This document shows positions 36,501 through 45,621 of a stretch of DNA of 49,580 bases, piece after piece. The first letter of the stretch is position 1, and every line of letters begins with the position of its first letter. Position numbers and translations under genes: made by a program. This DNA comes from Pseudomonas sp. (GTDB lineage Bacteria; Pseudomonadota; Gammaproteobacteria; Pseudomonadales; Pseudomonadaceae): NCBI GenBank assembly GCA_022448005.1, contig JAKUTK010000037.1:1-49580 (forward strand). The letters are read 5' to 3'. The notes beneath the pieces were generated by a model. It had not been told where the DNA came from. It searched no databases and saw only the letters and a list, made by a program, of their open reading frames with translations.

Positions 36501-38445
36501 CATCGTTCTCCGCCTGACAGTTGTTGATCGCGATGAAGGCATCCTGCAGCGGCTCATTGATCTCCATGAGATCAATTTCGAGCCCCTCTGCGTAGGTGAA
36601 CGCAAAGTCGTGAATCCAGTATTCACGGCCATCCTTGCGCCGCAGGTGGAACGGAAACTCGCCTAGCACGCGTAGCCCGAGGTTCTCGAGGATCGGCAAC
36701 ATGTCCGACAACGGCAGCGACGTGTTCAGGTGATAGAGCTTGCAGTGCAGGCGGTTTTCCACCGCCGTGATCGGCTGGTAGAAGCTCATCACCAACGGGC
36801 GCTGCTCGCTGAGGCTGAGCACGTGCTGCATATCCACAGCCGCCGAATGCGGCGCGAAACGTTCACGGTATCCCGCGGGGAAGCCTTTCGGGAAATCAGC
36901 AAGTATCCCGGTGCCCTGGGCTTCGCCGAAGCGCTCAATGACCACGCTCGAGTAGTCGTCCTGCCAGGTTCGGCAAGCTTGGACCACCTCGTTTTCCAGC
37001 TGGACCGGATCGAACTGCACCTGCTTGCTCGGGTCCAGACGCAGCAGGAACTGCACGCGGATCAGCACAGACTCGGAGAAGTAGGTAGAAAACTCACAGC
37101 CGCTGGCTTCCAGGCGGTCTACCAGAACCTGCTGGATACGCAAGCGGGTTTCGGTCGAATAACTGTCGCGGGGAACGTACGCCAGGCAATAGCAGAAGCG
37201 TCCATAGGGATCGATACGCAGGAACAGGCGCAGCTTGTTGCGCTCCTGGATCTGCACGATGGCGATGGCTGTGCTGAACAGCTGGTCGAGCGTCATCTGA
37301 AACAGTTCGTCGCGCGGCAGCACTTCGAGAACCTGAGTCAGCTCCTTGGCCAGATGCGCCGAATCATCGAAATGCGAACGCTGGATGACCTCTGCCACCT
37401 TGCTGCGAATGTAGGGTATCCGACGCACGCTCTGGGTATAGACCGAGGAGGTGAAGAGCCCGAGGAAGCGGCATTCCCGGGTTACGCGACCCTGCTCATC
37501 GAATTCGCGAATGGAGACGAAATCCGGATATGCCGGCCGATGCACCCGGCTGGGAGTAGCCGCCTTGGCGAACGACAGCAGCAGCGGCTCCTGCAGATAG
37601 GCCAGCGCTGGCGGCATGATCAGTTGATCGTCTGCTTCAAGTCCGGTGCGCAGGTTTCGCGACAGCCCCAACAGGGATGCCTCGTCATAAATGATGCGGC
37701 CGCCCTCCCCCTGTTCGACAACCGTGAATTCCTCATACCCCAGGAAGGTGAAATGGTCTTCGGCCAGCCAGCGCATGAAGTCCATGCTCTCAGCCAGCTG
37801 GGCGTGATCGGCCGGTTGCAGCATGGCCAGACGCGCATGATGCTCTTCGGCCTTCGCCTTCATCGCCGGGAAATCACTGACGGTCAGACGGACGTCAGCC
37901 AGAACGCCGTGCAGCGACTGCTCGAGTTCGTGCAAGGCCGCCGCACTGGCGCAGCGATCGATCTCGACAAATATCAGCGACTCGGCGCAGCTGCCTTCAC
38001 CCGAACTGCCCTTCGGCAGCAATTCGACCAAGCTGCCGTCACCGTCCCGGCGGACCTGCAATACGCTGTTCTGCAGGGTGTGAATGGCATAGCCGCGACG
38101 GGTAAGCTCCATGCGCACCGAGTCGACCAGAAACGGCATGTCCGGGTGCAGTACCTCGACCACGCTGTGGGTCGATTGCCAACCGTGCTTTTCATAATCG
38201 GGGTTGAACACCTGAACGACAGGACTGCTTGGGTCGAAACGCTCCAACAACCGCCAACTCGCCAGCGTTGAGCCGACTAGGTCGGTCATGCGCCGCTGAG
38301 TCAGCTCGGGCAATGCGACGATTCCGAAAAACTGTTCGGCGAAGAGCCCCACTTGTGGCAGGAGTTTCTCGTCGACATGCTGTGCCAGGGCCACTTTCAG
38401 TTGTTGCTGAAAATCGGCTTTGCTGGCAGCTGTAAAGAACGCCAT
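33598..38445 (-). CDS. gdhB: NAD-specific glutamate dehydrogenase, large (GDH-180) type
   Basis: 1615 residues, the size of the 180-kDa class of NAD-GDH. The long N-terminal regulatory half (ACT-like segments; MDFMRWLAEDHFTFLGYEEF and FPFHLRRKDGREYWIHDFAF) is followed by the catalytic core. Its signature VPGGAKGGFVPRRLPTNGSR lies near residue 850 and supplies the glutamate-binding Lys. The NAD-binding part contains VSVIGIGDMAGDVFGNGLLM. The C-terminal tail is helical. It deaminates glutamate to 2-oxoglutarate and ammonia, mainly in amino-acid catabolism. It is single-gene, divergent from the MoxR operon with 309 bp between them, in which I identified no operator. Confidence 0.97.
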   Translation of the reverse strand: MAFFTAASKADFQQQLKVALAQHVDEKLLPQVGLFAEQFFGIVALPELTQRRMTDLVGSTLASWRLLERFDPSSPVVQVFNPDYEKHGWQSTHSVVEVLHPDMPFLVDSVRMELTRRGYAIHTLQNSVLQVRRDGDGSLVELLPKGSSGEGSCAESLIFVEIDRCASAAALHELEQSLHGVLADVRLTVSDFPAMKAKAEEHHARLAMLQPADHAQLAESMDFMRWLAEDHFTFLGYEEFTVVEQGEGGRIIYDEASLLGLSRNLRTGLEADDQLIMPPALAYLQEPLLLSFAKAATPSRVHRPAYPDFVSIREFDEQGRVTRECRFLGLFTSSVYTQSVRRIPYIRSKVAEVIQRSHFDDSAHLAKELTQVLEVLPRDELFQMTLDQLFSTAIAIVQIQERNKLRLFLRIDPYGRFCYCLAYVPRDSYSTETRLRIQQVLVDRLEASGCEFSTYFSESVLIRVQFLLRLDPSKQVQFDPVQLENEVVQACRTWQDDYSSVVIERFGEAQGTGILADFPKGFPAGYRERFAPHSAAVDMQHVLSLSEQRPLVMSFYQPITAVENRLHCKLYHLNTSLPLSDMLPILENLGLRVLGEFPFHLRRKDGREYWIHDFAFTYAEGLEIDLMEINEPLQDAFIAINNCQAENDAFNRLVLTAGLTWREVALLRAYGRYLKQIRMGFDLGYIASALLNHTDIARELVRLFKMRFYLARKLGEEDLADKQARLEQAIITALDDVAVLNEDRILRRYLALIKATLRTNFYQMDAAGKPKSYFSFKLDPRSIPEMPRPAPKFEIFVYSPRVEGVHLRGGKVARGGLRWSDREEDYRTEVLGLVKAQQVKNAIIVPGGAKGGFVPRRLPTNGSRDEVLAEGIACYRIFISGLLDITDNLKDGNVVPPANVLRYDEDDPYLVVAADKGTATFSDIANGIAAEYDFWLGDAFASGGSAGYDHKKMGITAKGAWVSVQRHFRERGIDVQRDNVSVIGIGDMAGDVFGNGLLMSETLQLVAAFNHLHIFIDPDPDAARSFVERQRLFDLPRSSWTDYDASLISAGGGVFPRSAKRIAITPQMKARFDIEADQLTPAELIHALLKAPVDLLWNGGIGTYVKSTAETHADVGDKANDILRVNGNELRAKVIGEGGNLGITQLGRVEYCLHGGAANTDFIDNAGGVNCSDHEVNIKILLNEIVSAGDMTGKQRDQLLFEMTDAVAELVLHDNYKQTQALSQAEHRAHEGGSEYKRLISSLEADGLLDRALEFLPGDEMLAERANLGKGLTRPELSVLISYSKIELKEALLQSRVPDDAYLAREMESAFPQLLAEQYRPAMLQHRLKREIVSTQIANDLINNMGITFVQRLREATGLSAANVAGAYVIVRDIFHLPHWFRQIEALDYKVPAELQLNLMDELMRLGRRATRWFLRNRRSELDAARDVGHFGPRVAALGLKLDALLQGGTRELWQARYERYTDAGVPELLARMVAGTNHLYTLLPILEAADETGQPPAEVAAAYFAVGGALELPWYLQQVTGLPVENNWQALAREGFRDDLDSQQRAITVSVLQMSDAPEDLDARVQLWLEQREYQVERWRRMLVELRSASSVDYAMYAVAGRELQDLALESARR

Positions 38446-38754
38446 TTTTTCGCTCCATTCTGGCTTGGAATTCGACTAGGGCAGTCGCGGGACCTGACCG
38501 GCAACGCAACCTGTAAGTTCAACGTTAGTTCAGCGGACCGGGAATGCACCCAGTAGGGCCTCCTTTGTCTGGCGCCGCCAGCGACCGCGCGGTCACATTT
38601 AATTGAATTGCATGACCATCAGATCCTGGCGCTGGCCATGATCAACGCTGCGTGACGAACTTGCCGAGCCGCGCATAGCCTGCCCCTCGCGAATGAATTA
38701 AAGTCGTGCTGGTCGAGCGTCCGCCCCGACACGCCCCTGCAGAAGAGCTCAGCG
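38446..38754. other. Divergent intergenic region, NAD-GDH / MoxR operon
   Basis: 309 bp without a supported ORF. It must contain both promoters. I see no sigma-54 element or clear palindrome; GAAGAG at 38740-38745 could be a weak moxR ribosome-binding site. Confidence 0.4.
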
Positions 38755-39714
38755 ATGGACCACCGTGAAGCCATAGTCGCGCTGCGACAATTTCTTTCCA
38801 CCCAGATTCTCGGCCAGGAACGGCTGATCGAGCGCCTGCTGATCGCTTTGCTCGCTGACGGCCACCTGCTCGTCGAAGGCGCCCCGGGGTTAGCTAAAAC
38901 ACGTGCAATCAAAGAGCTTGCAGGCGGTCTTGAAGCGGAATTCCATCGCATCCAGTTCACGCCCGACCTGCTGCCAGCTGACATTACCGGAACTGAAATC
39001 TACCGACCGGAAACCGGCAGCTTCGTCTTTCAGCAAGGCCCCATCTTTCATAATCTGGTGCTGGCCGACGAGATCAACCGAGCGCCTGCAAATATGCAGT
39101 CGGCGCTGCTCGAGGCCATGGCCGAACGGCAGGTCAGCGTGGGGCGCAGCACCTACGACCTGTCACCACTCTTTCTGGTAATGGCCACGCAAAACCCCAT
39201 CGAGCAGGAGGGCACCTACCCTCTCCCCGAAGCGCAGCTCGACCGCTTCCTGCTTCACGTAAAGCTGGGCTTTCCCGATGCGTCGGTGGAGCGACGCATT
39301 CTGCAACAGGCACGCGGCGAAGCGATCAACGGCGAAACCGCTCCAGAACAACGCGTCTCCCAACAAGCGATCTTCGCTGCGCGCAAGGAAATTCTCGGTC
39401 TGTACATGGCGGACGCGGTGGAGGAGTACCTGGTGCAGTTGGTCATGGCGACCCGCACCCCGGCCAAATTCGACGCTGAGCTGGCGGGCTGGATTGCCTA
39501 CGGTTCCAGCCCGCGCGGCTCGATCTCGCTCGATCGCTGCGCCCGCGCTCATGCCTGGTTGGCGGGACGGGACTTCGTCAGCCCAGAGGACATTCAAGCG
39601 GTGCTGTTCGACGTGTTGCGCCATCGTTTGATTCTCTCGTTTGAAGCGGAAGCAGCCGGTATCGATCAGGATCGCGTCCTGCAGCGTATTCTCGACGTGG
39701 TCGCGGTGGCCTGA
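38755..39714 (+). CDS. MoxR-family AAA+ ATPase
   Basis: 319 residues. Walker A EGAPGLAKT (about 41-49) and Walker B NLVLADEINRAP (about 100-111) are intact. Sensor 1 (FLVMATQNPIEQEGTYPLPE) and the helical lid fit the MoxR subfamily. MoxR ATPases act as chaperones that work with VWA proteins to assemble or activate protein complexes. This is the first gene of a six-gene operon whose members all overlap by 1 to 8 bp, matching PA3071-PA3076 in P. aeruginosa. The target is unknown. Confidence 0.93.
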   Translation: MDHREAIVALRQFLSTQILGQERLIERLLIALLADGHLLVEGAPGLAKTRAIKELAGGLEAEFHRIQFTPDLLPADITGTEIYRPETGSFVFQQGPIFHNLVLADEINRAPANMQSALLEAMAERQVSVGRSTYDLSPLFLVMATQNPIEQEGTYPLPEAQLDRFLLHVKLGFPDASVERRILQQARGEAINGETAPEQRVSQQAIFAARKEILGLYMADAVEEYLVQLVMATRTPAKFDAELAGWIAYGSSPRGSISLDRCARAHAWLAGRDFVSPEDIQAVLFDVLRHRLILSFEAEAAGIDQDRVLQRILDVVAVA

Positions 39715-40685
39715 TGCTACCCTCGCGGCCCACCGACGACAGCTCGGTGCATTCAGGGCCCGGCGATGGCGTCCGGGTAAGCCTCGCCGAGCTGATCGAC
39801 ATGCGTCATCGAGTCCGCGAAGTGCCCTTGTTTTCCAGCCCGCATCGGCGCAGCCAGTTGGTTGGCCTGCACCATTCGAAGTTGCGCGGACGAGGGGTGG
39901 ATTTCGATCAGGTGCGCATCTACCAGGCCGGTGACGATGTTCGCACCATTGATTGGCGTGTCACTGCACGGACTCAGGAGCCGCATACCAAGCTATTCCA
40001 CGAAGAACGTGAGCGACCCATTTATTTACTGGTCGAGCAGAGCCCGCGGTTGTTCTTTGGCAGTGCTCGGGCCTTCAAGTCGGTGGTGGTTGCCCAGGCT
40101 GCCAGCCTGGTGGGATGGGCCGCGCTAAGCCACAACGATCGCGTCGGGGGCCTGGTATTCGGACACGGCGATCAGCACGAGATCAAACCCCGGCGCAGCA
40201 AGCAAAGCCTTCTGCAATTGCTGGACCGTTTGGCGCGCGCCAATGCCGGCTTGCAAGCCGACCAGCCTGACGATCCAGAGGCCTTTGGCCTGGCGCTCAG
40301 ACGCGCACGTGAAGTGCTGCGTCCAGGTAGCCTGGCGGTGATCCTCTGTGATGAGCGCGCCCTGAGCGATGCAGCAGAACAGCAGATGAGCTTGCTCGCG
40401 CGCCACGTCGACTTATTGCTGATTCCAGTCTGTGACCCACTCGACCACGCGCTGCCAGCAGCTGGACTGTTGCGCTTTGCGCAGTTCGGCGCTCGGCTGG
40501 AACTGGACACCCATGATGCAGCGCTGCGACAAGCCTACCGGCTGCAAGGCGAAGCCCGAAGTGCGCGCTGGAAGCGTCTGGCTGACCGTTTGCGCCTGCC
40601 TTTGATGCCGCTTGATACCCAGCGCGAACTGGTGGAGCAAATGCGTGAGCACCTCATCGGGCAGCAACAAGGCGCCCTCAGATGA
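39714..40685 (+). CDS. DUF58-domain protein of the MoxR operon
   Basis: 323 residues, ATG overlapping the moxR stop by one base. The DUF58 signature VRIYQAGDDVRTIDWRVTAR, then TKLFHEERERPIYLLVEQS, is followed by a VWA-like fold (GSLAVILCDERALSDAAEQQ). The protein appears soluble. DUF58 proteins are the usual second partner next to MoxR and link it to VWA-domain membrane proteins. Confidence 0.88.
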   Translation: MLPSRPTDDSSVHSGPGDGVRVSLAELIDMRHRVREVPLFSSPHRRSQLVGLHHSKLRGRGVDFDQVRIYQAGDDVRTIDWRVTARTQEPHTKLFHEERERPIYLLVEQSPRLFFGSARAFKSVVVAQAASLVGWAALSHNDRVGGLVFGHGDQHEIKPRRSKQSLLQLLDRLARANAGLQADQPDDPEAFGLALRRAREVLRPGSLAVILCDERALSDAAEQQMSLLARHVDLLLIPVCDPLDHALPAAGLLRFAQFGARLELDTHDAALRQAYRLQGEARSARWKRLADRLRLPLMPLDTQRELVEQMREHLIGQQQGALR

Positions 40686-41182
40686 ATGCCCTCGAGCTTG
40701 AACCCCTGATCACCCCAGCAGCCGTGAGTTGGTGGCCACTGGCGGCTGGCTGGTGGTTTCTCGCTGCCCTGTTGCTCAGCCTCGTTCTGCTGCTGAAACT
40801 GCAGCCCTGGAAAAGACTTCAGCACGCTAAGCGAGAGGTGACCGCCCAGGACGAACAACTGCTCGACCCGCAACGTCAGACGGCTCTGCTTGAACTCGCC
40901 CAGTTGAGCAAGCCCTACAATGGCCAGCCAGCCAGTCACTGGCTGCAGCAACTCAATGCGCTACTGAAACGCCTTTGCCGGATCCGCTACCCAGACGATC
41001 ACCCCCATACATTGAGCGGGCGTGCCTGGCTGGCCTTTCTCGACAATCGTTGTCCGGCCGCGGGATTGACGCGCTGGATGGTGCTGGTTGAAGGCGCTTA
41101 CCGCGCCGAGTGCCGGTTGGACGACAAGGCCATTCAGGGCCTTGAACAGTCCGTGCAGATCTGGATTCGCAAGCATGTTTGA
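40682..41182 (+). CDS. DUF4381-domain membrane protein
   Basis: 166 residues, overlapping the DUF58 gene by 4 bp as ATGA. One membrane helix (WWPLAAGWWFLAALLLSLVL, residues about 16-36) is followed by a cytoplasmic helical domain (QTALLELAQLSKPYNGQPAS, then HTLSGRAWLAFLDNRCP). This is the DUF4381 family, which always occurs between DUF58 and VWA genes in such operons. Confidence 0.83.
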   Translation: MNALELEPLITPAAVSWWPLAAGWWFLAALLLSLVLLLKLQPWKRLQHAKREVTAQDEQLLDPQRQTALLELAQLSKPYNGQPASHWLQQLNALLKRLCRIRYPDDHPHTLSGRAWLAFLDNRCPAAGLTRWMVLVEGAYRAECRLDDKAIQGLEQSVQIWIRKHV

Positions 41183-42188
41183 GCTGACCTGGCCGTGGGT
41201 CTGGCTACTGTTGCCGCTGCCCTGGCTGTTGCGCTGGGTCTTACCCGTATCGGAAAGCGGCGACGCAGCATTGAAGGTCGGCTTTCTGGCCGAGCTGGAA
41301 ACGCTGGCTGGCCGCCGCGCCGCGATCGCCCTGCCTGCCTGGCGGCAACAGCTGCCCTACTTGTTCATCTGGTGTTTGCTGTTGCTCGCCGCCGCCCGCC
41401 CGCAATGGCTCGGCGAACCGCTGCCGCTTCCCACCAATGGCCGCGACCTGTTGCTGGCGGTCGACGTGTCCGGTTCCATGGACTATCCAGACATGCAGTG
41501 GCAAGGCGATGAGGTCAGCCGGCTGGAACTGGTCAAGCACTTGCTCGGCGACTTTATTGCCGGGCGAAGCGGCGACCGCGTCGGGCTTATCCTGTTTGGC
41601 AGCAAGGCCTACCTGCAGGCGCCGCTGACTTTCGATCGACAAACGGTACGCACCTGGCTCGATGAAGCTGCGGTCGGCATCGCTGGCAGCAACACGGCCA
41701 TCGGCGACGCCATCGGCCTGGCCGTCAAGCGCTTGCGCGAACGCCCGGCCAACAGTCGCGTGCTGGTACTAATTACGGACGGCGCGAACAACGGTGGCGA
41801 AGTCGAACCTTTGATCGCGGCTCGCCTCGCTGCGGCCGCCGGCGTCAAGGTGCATACGATCGGCATCGGTGCCGAAGCGGATGACAGCCTGCTCAACCGG
41901 TTCGGTTTCAACCCCGGCGGCGACCTGGACGAAACGACTCTTCGCGCGATTGCCTATGAAACCGGCGGCGAGTACTTCCGAGCGCGTACAAATGAAGAGC
42001 TGGAGGCAGTCGGTGCCACCCTCGACGAACTCGAGCCGGCCGCCCAGCAGCCGGCTCAGGCACGCGTCGCCACAGCGTTGTACGCCTGGCCATTGGCAGC
42101 AGCACTTCTGTTCAGCTGGCTGTTGGTCGCGCGCAGCGTCTTGCCTTTGTCGCTGCGTCAACTGGGCGCTCGGAGCAAGCGATCATGA
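41175..42188 (+). CDS. VWA-domain membrane protein (BatA-like)
   Basis: 337 residues from ATG 41175, overlapping the DUF4381 gene by 8 bp. N-terminal membrane helices at about 8-23 and 62-74 precede a von Willebrand A domain. The MIDAS metal site is intact: DVSGS at 97-101 (LLLAVDVSGSMDYPD), with the T-loop at AGSNTAIGDAIG and the ITDGANNGG loop. A C-terminal helix anchors it (LAAALLFSWLLVARS). VWA/MIDAS proteins bind protein partners through Mg2+ and are presumed clients or adaptors of MoxR here. Confidence 0.9.
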   Translation: MFELTWPWVWLLLPLPWLLRWVLPVSESGDAALKVGFLAELETLAGRRAAIALPAWRQQLPYLFIWCLLLLAAARPQWLGEPLPLPTNGRDLLLAVDVSGSMDYPDMQWQGDEVSRLELVKHLLGDFIAGRSGDRVGLILFGSKAYLQAPLTFDRQTVRTWLDEAAVGIAGSNTAIGDAIGLAVKRLRERPANSRVLVLITDGANNGGEVEPLIAARLAAAAGVKVHTIGIGAEADDSLLNRFGFNPGGDLDETTLRAIAYETGGEYFRARTNEELEAVGATLDELEPAAQQPAQARVATALYAWPLAAALLFSWLLVARSVLPLSLRQLGARSKRS

Positions 42189-43912
42189 GCGAACTTCTGC
42201 CCTACCTGCTCAGACCGTTCTGGTTGATCGTATTGCCGCTGCCGATATGGCTGATGTGGCGTTTATGGCATCGTCAGCGCCAGACCGGTCGCTGGCAGCG
42301 CCTGTTGCCCGAAGCTTTTCATACCGCTCTGCTCACCCGCGGCAAGCTGCGTAACAGCAAGCTTCCTTGGATCCTCCTCGGCAGCGCCTGGCTGCTGGGT
42401 TGTCTGGCGTTGCTAGGGCCAAGTTGGCAGCAGGTCGAGCAACCCAGCCTGACACGCTCGGACCCGTTGGTCATCTTGCTGGAGACCACCCCGGCCATGC
42501 TGGCAACCGATGTGCAGCCGAGCCGACTCGAGCAGGCCAAGCGCAAGATCCTCGATCTGCTGCAGACCCGCCAGGATGCCCAGACCGCTGTGGTGGTCTT
42601 TGCCGGCAGCGCTCACACCCTGGTGCCCTTGTCCAACGATATGGCCACCACGCAAAACCTTCTGGACGCATTGCAGCCCGATCTCATGCCCGAACCCGGC
42701 CATCGTGCTGACCTGGCGGTGACGCAGGGCATTGCCCTACTGCAACAAGGCGCCAATGGCGCTGGTCGCCTTCTGCTGATCGGCAGCAGTCTGAGCGAGC
42801 CGGAGCGCGCATCGATCGAGCAGCAGCTGGACGAAAACGAGCAGTCGCTGCTTCTGTTAGGCATCGGCACCGAGCAAGGTGCTCCGATTCCTCTCGAGGA
42901 CGGCAGCTTCCTCAAGGATGACAAAGGTTCCATTGTCATCCCCCGGCTGGACGACAATGCCATGCGGCGTTTCGCCAGCCAGATCGGTGGTCGCTATCAG
43001 CAGGCTCGAGTCGATGATGCGGACCTGCGCAACCTCGGCTTGCTCGAACGCAACGGAAAGCTTGTGGCTCAAGACGAGACCACCCGTCTCGACGCCTGGC
43101 AGGACCAAGGCTACTGGCTGCTACTCCCTCTGGTGTTGCTCGCCGCCTTCGCCGGGCGCCGGGGTTGGCTGTTCTGCTTGCCGCTCGTCCTCTTCGTCCC
43201 GCAACCTGCCAGTGCCCTGAGCTTTGACGACCTATGGCTGCGCCCCGATCAACAGGGCATGCGCCTGCTGGAATCTTCTCGCCCAGGCGAAGCCGCGACC
43301 CGCTTCGAGGATCACCGGTGGCAGGGCTATGCCCGCTACCAGGCCGGTGACTTTGCCGGCGCCGCCGAGCAGTTCGGCAAGGGCGACTCCGCAGCCGATC
43401 ACTACAACCGAGGCAATGCCCTGGCCCGCAACGACGAGCTGCAAGCCGCCATCGAAGCCTATGAACAAGCCCTGGAGCTGGATCCGGGCCTGGACGTCGC
43501 GCGGCGCAATAAAACCACCGTCGAAGAGGCCCTACGACAAAAAGAGGCTCAAGCTGATGCCGATCCCGACGCGTCGCCACCCCAGGAATCGACCTCCGAA
43601 GCCGAGCAGCGCAAGCAGCCTCGTGGAAGCAAAGCGCCAGACACCTCGTCGGACTCGACAGATCAAACCACGGCACAGGCCCCGCCAGAGCCAGCTGGCG
43701 AGGTGTCGAGCGAAACACTGAACGAGGGCCCTCCCGAGTCCGAGCCAGTCGCGACCGATCAGCAGATGGCACAGGCACAGGAAGTGCCGGTCGATCCCGA
43801 GCAGGATCAGGCAATGAACCAATGGTTGCGCAAGATCCCGGACGATCCCGGCGAGCTGCTACGGCGCAAGTTTCTTTATGAGCAACGCAAACGGCAGGAA
43901 TTGAATCAATGA
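42185..43912 (+). CDS. VWA- and TPR-domain membrane protein (BatB/C-like) with degenerate MIDAS
   Basis: 575 residues overlapping the preceding gene by 4 bp. Two N-terminal membrane helices, a VWA-like domain (about 90-290), two further helices (WLLLPLVLLAAFAGRRGWLF and onward), a TPR pair (DHYNRGNALARNDELQAAIE, AYEQALELDPG) and a long acidic, Gln/Pro/Ser-rich tail (about 465-560) are visible. In the VWA domain the MIDAS DxSxS is replaced by E-T-T-P-A (residues 100-104), so metal binding is doubtful. The combination resembles fused BatB and BatC. Confidence 0.87.
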   Translation: MSELLPYLLRPFWLIVLPLPIWLMWRLWHRQRQTGRWQRLLPEAFHTALLTRGKLRNSKLPWILLGSAWLLGCLALLGPSWQQVEQPSLTRSDPLVILLETTPAMLATDVQPSRLEQAKRKILDLLQTRQDAQTAVVVFAGSAHTLVPLSNDMATTQNLLDALQPDLMPEPGHRADLAVTQGIALLQQGANGAGRLLLIGSSLSEPERASIEQQLDENEQSLLLLGIGTEQGAPIPLEDGSFLKDDKGSIVIPRLDDNAMRRFASQIGGRYQQARVDDADLRNLGLLERNGKLVAQDETTRLDAWQDQGYWLLLPLVLLAAFAGRRGWLFCLPLVLFVPQPASALSFDDLWLRPDQQGMRLLESSRPGEAATRFEDHRWQGYARYQAGDFAGAAEQFGKGDSAADHYNRGNALARNDELQAAIEAYEQALELDPGLDVARRNKTTVEEALRQKEAQADADPDASPPQESTSEAEQRKQPRGSKAPDTSSDSTDQTTAQAPPEPAGEVSSETLNEGPPESEPVATDQQMAQAQEVPVDPEQDQAMNQWLRKIPDDPGELLRRKFLYEQRKRQELNQ

Positions 43913-45531
43913 TGCGCTGGATGACACTGGTGTTTCTGCTCCTGCTGGGCTTGCAAACCCACGCTGCCACTTTGGTGGCCCGGGTCGACCGTACCGAGCT
44001 GAGCCTGGACGAAACTGTGGAGCTGACTCTGGAAACGGCCGACGGCACCGCATTTGGCAAGCCCGACCTGCAGCCCCTCGACAGCCTGTTCAAAGTATCC
44101 GGGACACGTCAGAGCAACCAACTTGCCGGGACCAACGGCGATGCACAGGCGATTACCCAGTGGCAGGTCACGCTCCAGCCGCTGCAGACCGGCTATGTCG
44201 TCATTCCGCCGTTGCAGCTCGGCGATGCCCGTAGCGAGCCAATCACCTTGCATGTCACCGAGCCCAGCGCCAGCGACAGCGACCTGCTTGCCCCCATATT
44301 CATCGACGCCAGTCTTGATCAGGAGGTCGCCTACGTGCAGGCGCAGGTGCTGCTGACGCTGCGTATCTACCACTCCGTATCGCTGTACGACGACAGCACC
44401 CTGTCACCGCTGCAGATGAACGATGCGCTGGTGCAGCGGCTGGGCGAACCACGCACTTATGAAAAAGACATCAATGGAGTCCGCCACGGCGTGATTGAAA
44501 TCCGCTATGCGCTATTCCCGCAGAAAAGCGGCGAGCTGACAATTCCCGCACAACTGTTCAGCGCCACGGCCGTGGCACCGTCGACCGGTGATCAGTATGG
44601 CTCGAGGTTCGGACGTTCGACCCAGGTCAAATCACCCACCATCCCGTTAATTGTAAAGCCCAAGCCATCTGACTATCCCGCCGACGCCGCTTGGCTACCG
44701 GCCCGAAGCCTGACGCTGGTCGAAGCCTGGAGTCCGGAACCAGGGGATGCTCAGCTGGGCGAAGCCCTGACCCGCAGCTTGCTCTTGAAAGCTGACGGAT
44801 TGACCAGCAGCCAGCTGCCTCCAATCGCCTCAACCAAGCTTCCGGGACTGCGCAGCTACCCCGACCAGCCGACCCTGAACAACGAAGTCACGGCCAACGG
44901 TGTCAGCGGCAGTCGCGAACAGCGCGAAGCCCTGGTCGCGACGCGCACTGGGGAGTTCCAACTCTCGCCCGTGGAAGTCATCTGGTGGAACACCCTGGAA
45001 GATCGCCTGGAGCGCAGCACGCTGCCTGGTCGCAACCTGCAGGTCGCCGACAACCCGGACCTGCAACAGCCCGCCATCGAGACGGCGGACATGCCGGAAC
45101 AGCGAGAGGCGAGACGGCTATGGCCCTGGCAGCTGAGCAGCGCATTGCTGGCATTGACGACCCTGCTCGGCTTTGGCTTGTGGCTGCATGCGCGCAGGCA
45201 GCCAGCGGTGATCCGCACAGTGCAGACCGGCCCGACTCCGCGCAGCCTGCTCGATGATCTGAAACGCGCCTGCCTGGCCAATGACACCCAGGCCACCCGA
45301 CATGCGCTCGATGCCTGGGCACGTCAGCAGCCTGAAACGCTGGCCGATATGGCTGCCCGTTTCGAGCCGCTGTCCGGTGCCCTCGACGGGCTTAATGGTG
45401 CGCTGTACAGCGAGACCGGTCAGCGCTGGCAAGGCGAAGCCTTGTGGCAGGCCATTCAGAACCTGCCCGCAGGTCAGGCTGGCGATGCCGAACGGGAAGC
45501 CAGCGCGCTGCCGCCGCTGTATCCGCGCTGA
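43909..45531 (+). CDS. BatD-family envelope protein
   Basis: 540 residues, overlapping the previous gene by 4 bp. Signal peptide (MMRWMTLVFLLLLGLQTHAA), then Ig-like beta domains with VARVDRTELSLDETVELTLE and VQAQVLLTLRIYHSVSLYDD, a late membrane helix (SSALLALTTLLGFGLWLHAR) and a helical cytoplasmic tail. This fits BatD (oxygen tolerance) proteins. Last gene of the operon. Confidence 0.88.
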   Translation: MMRWMTLVFLLLLGLQTHAATLVARVDRTELSLDETVELTLETADGTAFGKPDLQPLDSLFKVSGTRQSNQLAGTNGDAQAITQWQVTLQPLQTGYVVIPPLQLGDARSEPITLHVTEPSASDSDLLAPIFIDASLDQEVAYVQAQVLLTLRIYHSVSLYDDSTLSPLQMNDALVQRLGEPRTYEKDINGVRHGVIEIRYALFPQKSGELTIPAQLFSATAVAPSTGDQYGSRFGRSTQVKSPTIPLIVKPKPSDYPADAAWLPARSLTLVEAWSPEPGDAQLGEALTRSLLLKADGLTSSQLPPIASTKLPGLRSYPDQPTLNNEVTANGVSGSREQREALVATRTGEFQLSPVEVIWWNTLEDRLERSTLPGRNLQVADNPDLQQPAIETADMPEQREARRLWPWQLSSALLALTTLLGFGLWLHARRQPAVIRTVQTGPTPRSLLDDLKRACLANDTQATRHALDAWARQQPETLADMAARFEPLSGALDGLNGALYSETGQRWQGEALWQAIQNLPAGQAGDAEREASALPPLYPR

Positions 45532-45621
45532 GCTGAAGGACTTCCCATATCCGGTCGCGATCAGCCGTCTTGCCCTTTGCTGCGAGCTCGTGCACCAGTT
45601 AGAGGCGTCTTGCACCGTCCT

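Noticed and set aside
36730..38271. 513-codon open frame antisense to the NAD-glutamate dehydrogenase
   Set aside because: The sense strand encodes a full-length, highly conserved enzyme. The antisense frame is open through GC-rich codon bias and shows no domain.
42936..44093. 385-codon minus-strand open frame across the VWA-TPR and BatD genes
   Set aside because: Arg/Pro-rich low-quality composition, crosses two real genes and lacks an RBS.
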